64,000 nt of DNA from Cellulomonas hominis. Its GTDB lineage: Bacteria; Actinomycetota; Actinomycetes; Actinomycetales; Cellulomonadaceae. The translations under genes were made by a program, and so were the position numbers. Shown piece by piece: positions 62,546 through 64,000 of this stretch. Under the pieces are notes generated by a model. The model was not told where the DNA came from and made no database searches. It saw only the letters and a list, made by a program, of their open reading frames with translations. The stretch's first letter is position 1, and each line of letters begins with the position of its first letter. The DNA is taken from positions 3,968,001-4,032,000 of the forward strand of contig NZ_JACHDN010000001.1 of the NCBI RefSeq assembly GCF_014201095.1, given 5' to 3'.

Positions 62546-63367
62546 TCAGGGCCGCCGCCAGCCGTCCGCCTGGAGGTGCGAGCCCGCCATCGGGCCCATC
62601 CGGAGCATCCCGCCGTCGACGGCCCACGACGCCCCGGTCGTGTACCCGCCGTCGGGGGAGCACAGCAGCTCGACGACCGCGGCCACCTCGCGGGCGTCCC
62701 CGGGCCGGCGCAGCGGGATGCCCGGGCGCTCGTGGTCGCTGAGCACCGTCTCGTCCTCCTGGCCGGTCATGGGCGTGGCGATCTCGCCCGGCGCGACGGC
62801 GTTCACGGTGACGCCGTGCTCCGCGAGCTCCAGCGCCGCGACCTGCACCAGCAGGCCGAGCCCGCCCTTCGCGGCGCAGTAGGGGGCGGCACCGACCCGC
62901 GGGGCGTGCTCGTGGACGCTGGTGATCGCGACGATGCGGCCGCCCGCCCCCGCCGCGACGAGGTGCCGGGCGGCGGTCTGCAGGCAGAGGAACGCGCCGT
63001 CCAGGTCCACCGCCAGGACGTGCCGCCAGGTGGCGAAGTCGAGGTGGAGCAGCGGCGTGGCCGTCCCGGTCCCCGCGGCGAGCACCACCGCGTCGAGCCC
63101 GCCCATGGCGGCGACGGCCGCGTCGACCACCCCGGGCGCGTCCGTGGGCTCGGACAGGTCGAGGCGCAGCACGTGCGGCTCGGCGCCGCGCTCCCGCACC
63201 TCGTCGGCCGTGCGGCGGGCGCCGTCCTCGTCCTCGTGCCAGGTGATCGCGACGTGGCCGCCCGGGCGGGCCAGCCGGACGGCGCACGCCTTGCCGATGC
63301 CGGAGTCGGCGCCGGTGACGAGCACGCGGGTGGGGTCGGGCCGGGCGGTGGGGTCCTGGGCGCTCAC
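62546..63367 (-). CDS. Short-chain dehydrogenase/reductase
   Basis: 273 residues from a GTG with AGGAGG upstream. NADP site VTGADSGIGKACAVRLA near 16; VLAAGTGTA; catalytic SVHEHAPRVGAAPYCAAKGG with the Ser-Tyr-Lys set; VNAVAPGEIATPM and a C-terminal WAVDGGMLRMGP typical of glucose-1-dehydrogenase-like SDRs. Substrate unknown. Divergent from the NUDIX gene. Confidence 0.9.
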   Translation of the reverse strand: MSAQDPTARPDPTRVLVTGADSGIGKACAVRLARPGGHVAITWHEDEDGARRTADEVRERGAEPHVLRLDLSEPTDAPGVVDAAVAAMGGLDAVVLAAGTGTATPLLHLDFATWRHVLAVDLDGAFLCLQTAARHLVAAGAGGRIVAITSVHEHAPRVGAAPYCAAKGGLGLLVQVAALELAEHGVTVNAVAPGEIATPMTGQEDETVLSDHERPGIPLRRPGDAREVAAVVELLCSPDGGYTTGASWAVDGGMLRMGPMAGSHLQADGWRRP

Positions 63368-63473
63368 GGTGCCTCCTGGGGCCGGTGCGGGTGCGGCCGC
63401 CGGGACCCGGGCCGCGCACCCCACGCTCGCGCGGGCGGGCCGGGCGCGCCACCGCTGGGGCCGCCGGCGCGGC

Positions 63474-63479
63474 TACGCT
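63474..63479 (+). promoter_or_regulatory. -10 box of NUDIX gene (leaderless)
   Basis: TACGCT, 8 nt before the ATG, in the 120-nt gap between the divergent SDR and NUDIX genes. Confidence 0.4.
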
Positions 63480-63487
63480 CGCTGACC

Positions 63488-64000
63488 ATGGCCGCCTGGC
63501 AGACGCACCGCTCCACCACCGTGTACGAGAACCCGTGGATCCGGGTGCGGGAGGACGCGGTGACCCGGCCGGACGGCGGCGCCGGCATCTACGGCGTGGT
63601 CGAGGTCCGGCAGCCCGCGGTGTTCGTGGTGCCGGTGACCGCGGACGACGAGGTCGTGCTCGTCGAGCTCGAGCGCTACACCGTCGGCCGGATGTCGCTC
63701 GAGGTGCCCGCGGGCGGGTCGGACGGCGAGGACCTGCTGGTCGCCGCCCGGCGGGAGCTGCGCGAGGAGACCGGGCTGGAGTCGGACGACTGGCAGGCGC
63801 TCGGCGAGGTGTACTCGCTCAACGGGGTGTGCCGCGCGCCGGGACGGGTGTTCCTCGCGCGCGGGGTGCGGCCGGTGTCCGCGGGCGAGGGTCAGGCCGA
63901 GGAGGGGATCGTCGCGGTCCGTCGGGTGCCGTGGCCGGAGGTGCTGGACCTGGTGCGCACGGGGGCGATCACGGACGGCGAGTCGGTGGCCGCCCTGATG
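63488..64000 (+). CDS. NUDIX hydrolase, 5' part
   Basis: 171 residues are present and the reading frame stays open at the window edge. ADP-ribose pyrophosphatase-like layout: ENPWIRVREDAVTRPDG, strand-rich core, and the NUDIX box AARRELREETGL (~88-99). The glycine-containing first part of the box (PAGGSDGEDLLV) is one residue shorter than the G-x5-E consensus. Likely substrate ADP-ribose or a similar nucleotide diphosphate. Confidence 0.85.
   Translation, partial: MAAWQTHRSTTVYENPWIRVREDAVTRPDGGAGIYGVVEVRQPAVFVVPVTADDEVVLVELERYTVGRMSLEVPAGGSDGEDLLVAARRELREETGLESDDWQALGEVYSLNGVCRAPGRVFLARGVRPVSAGEGQAEEGIVAVRRVPWPEVLDLVRTGAITDGESVAALM

Overview
The window is about 75% GC, gene-dense bacterial chromosome from a high-GC Gram-positive, most likely a Cellulomonas-like member of the Micrococcales. 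The case rests on actinobacterial markers (RbpA, mIHF, PafB/PafC, HelY, an Lnt-Ppm1 pair, PriA without helicase motifs, a mycobacterial-type OMP decarboxylase), heavy GTG start use, and core gene order shared with Mycobacterium (mltG-aroE-aroC-aroK-aroB-efp-nusB; pyrR-pyrB-pyrC-carA-carB-pyrF-mihF-gmk-rpoZ-coaBC-metK-priA-fmt-rsmB-rpe-rib). No rRNA, tRNA, CRISPR array, insertion sequence or prophage was seen.

Regions: (1) 1-1.5 kb, end of mltG and aroE. (2) 1.6-14.2 kb, a complete monoderm type IV pilus cluster (pilB, pilT, pilC, pilin, three large minor-pilin-like genes, pilD, pilM, pilN, pilO) lying between aroE and aroC. Four of its transcription units are preceded by the same 27-bp promoter-like pattern (CTCA...CCGAT), resembling FliA/WhiG-type sigma promoters. 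(3) 14.3-17.1 kb, aroC-aroK-aroB; aroK encodes a protein whose P-loop has lost its GK[ST] residues. (4) 17.1-19.5 kb, a two-gene cassette behind three 18-bp palindromes spaced exactly 28 bp, then a membrane diguanylate cyclase. (5) 19.6-29.7 kb, efp-nusB and the PyrR-controlled pyrimidine operon. (6) 29.9-41.7 kb, mihF, gmk, rpoZ, coaBC, metK, priA, a HAD phosphatase, a DUF222/HNH endonuclease, fmt, rsmB and rpe. (7) 41.8-46.2 kb, an FMN riboswitch and the riboflavin operon ending in a PnuC-type transporter (RibM/PnuX). (8) 46.2-49.1 kb, hisE, hisG and two poorly known genes. (9) 49.1-58.1 kb, pafB-pafC, tatA-tatC, a diacylglycerol-kinase-like gene, helY and an amidohydrolase. (10) 58.1-64 kb, a structured non-coding stretch, lnt-ppm1, and a minus-strand group rbpA / GCS2 ligase / SDR, ending in a truncated NUDIX gene.

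How the parts fit: the pilus genes form a full assembly machine (motors PilB/PilT, platform PilC, peptidase PilD, MNO scaffold). PilB carries an MshEN-like N-terminus and a diguanylate cyclase lies nearby, which suggests c-di-GMP control. The biosynthetic operons are tightly coupled, with 1-4 nt stop/start overlaps. Two RNA regulators (PyrR-binding hairpin, FMN riboswitch) gate the pyrimidine and riboflavin operons. Many single-gene units start 6-8 nt after a TANNNT -10 box, so leaderless mRNAs look common.
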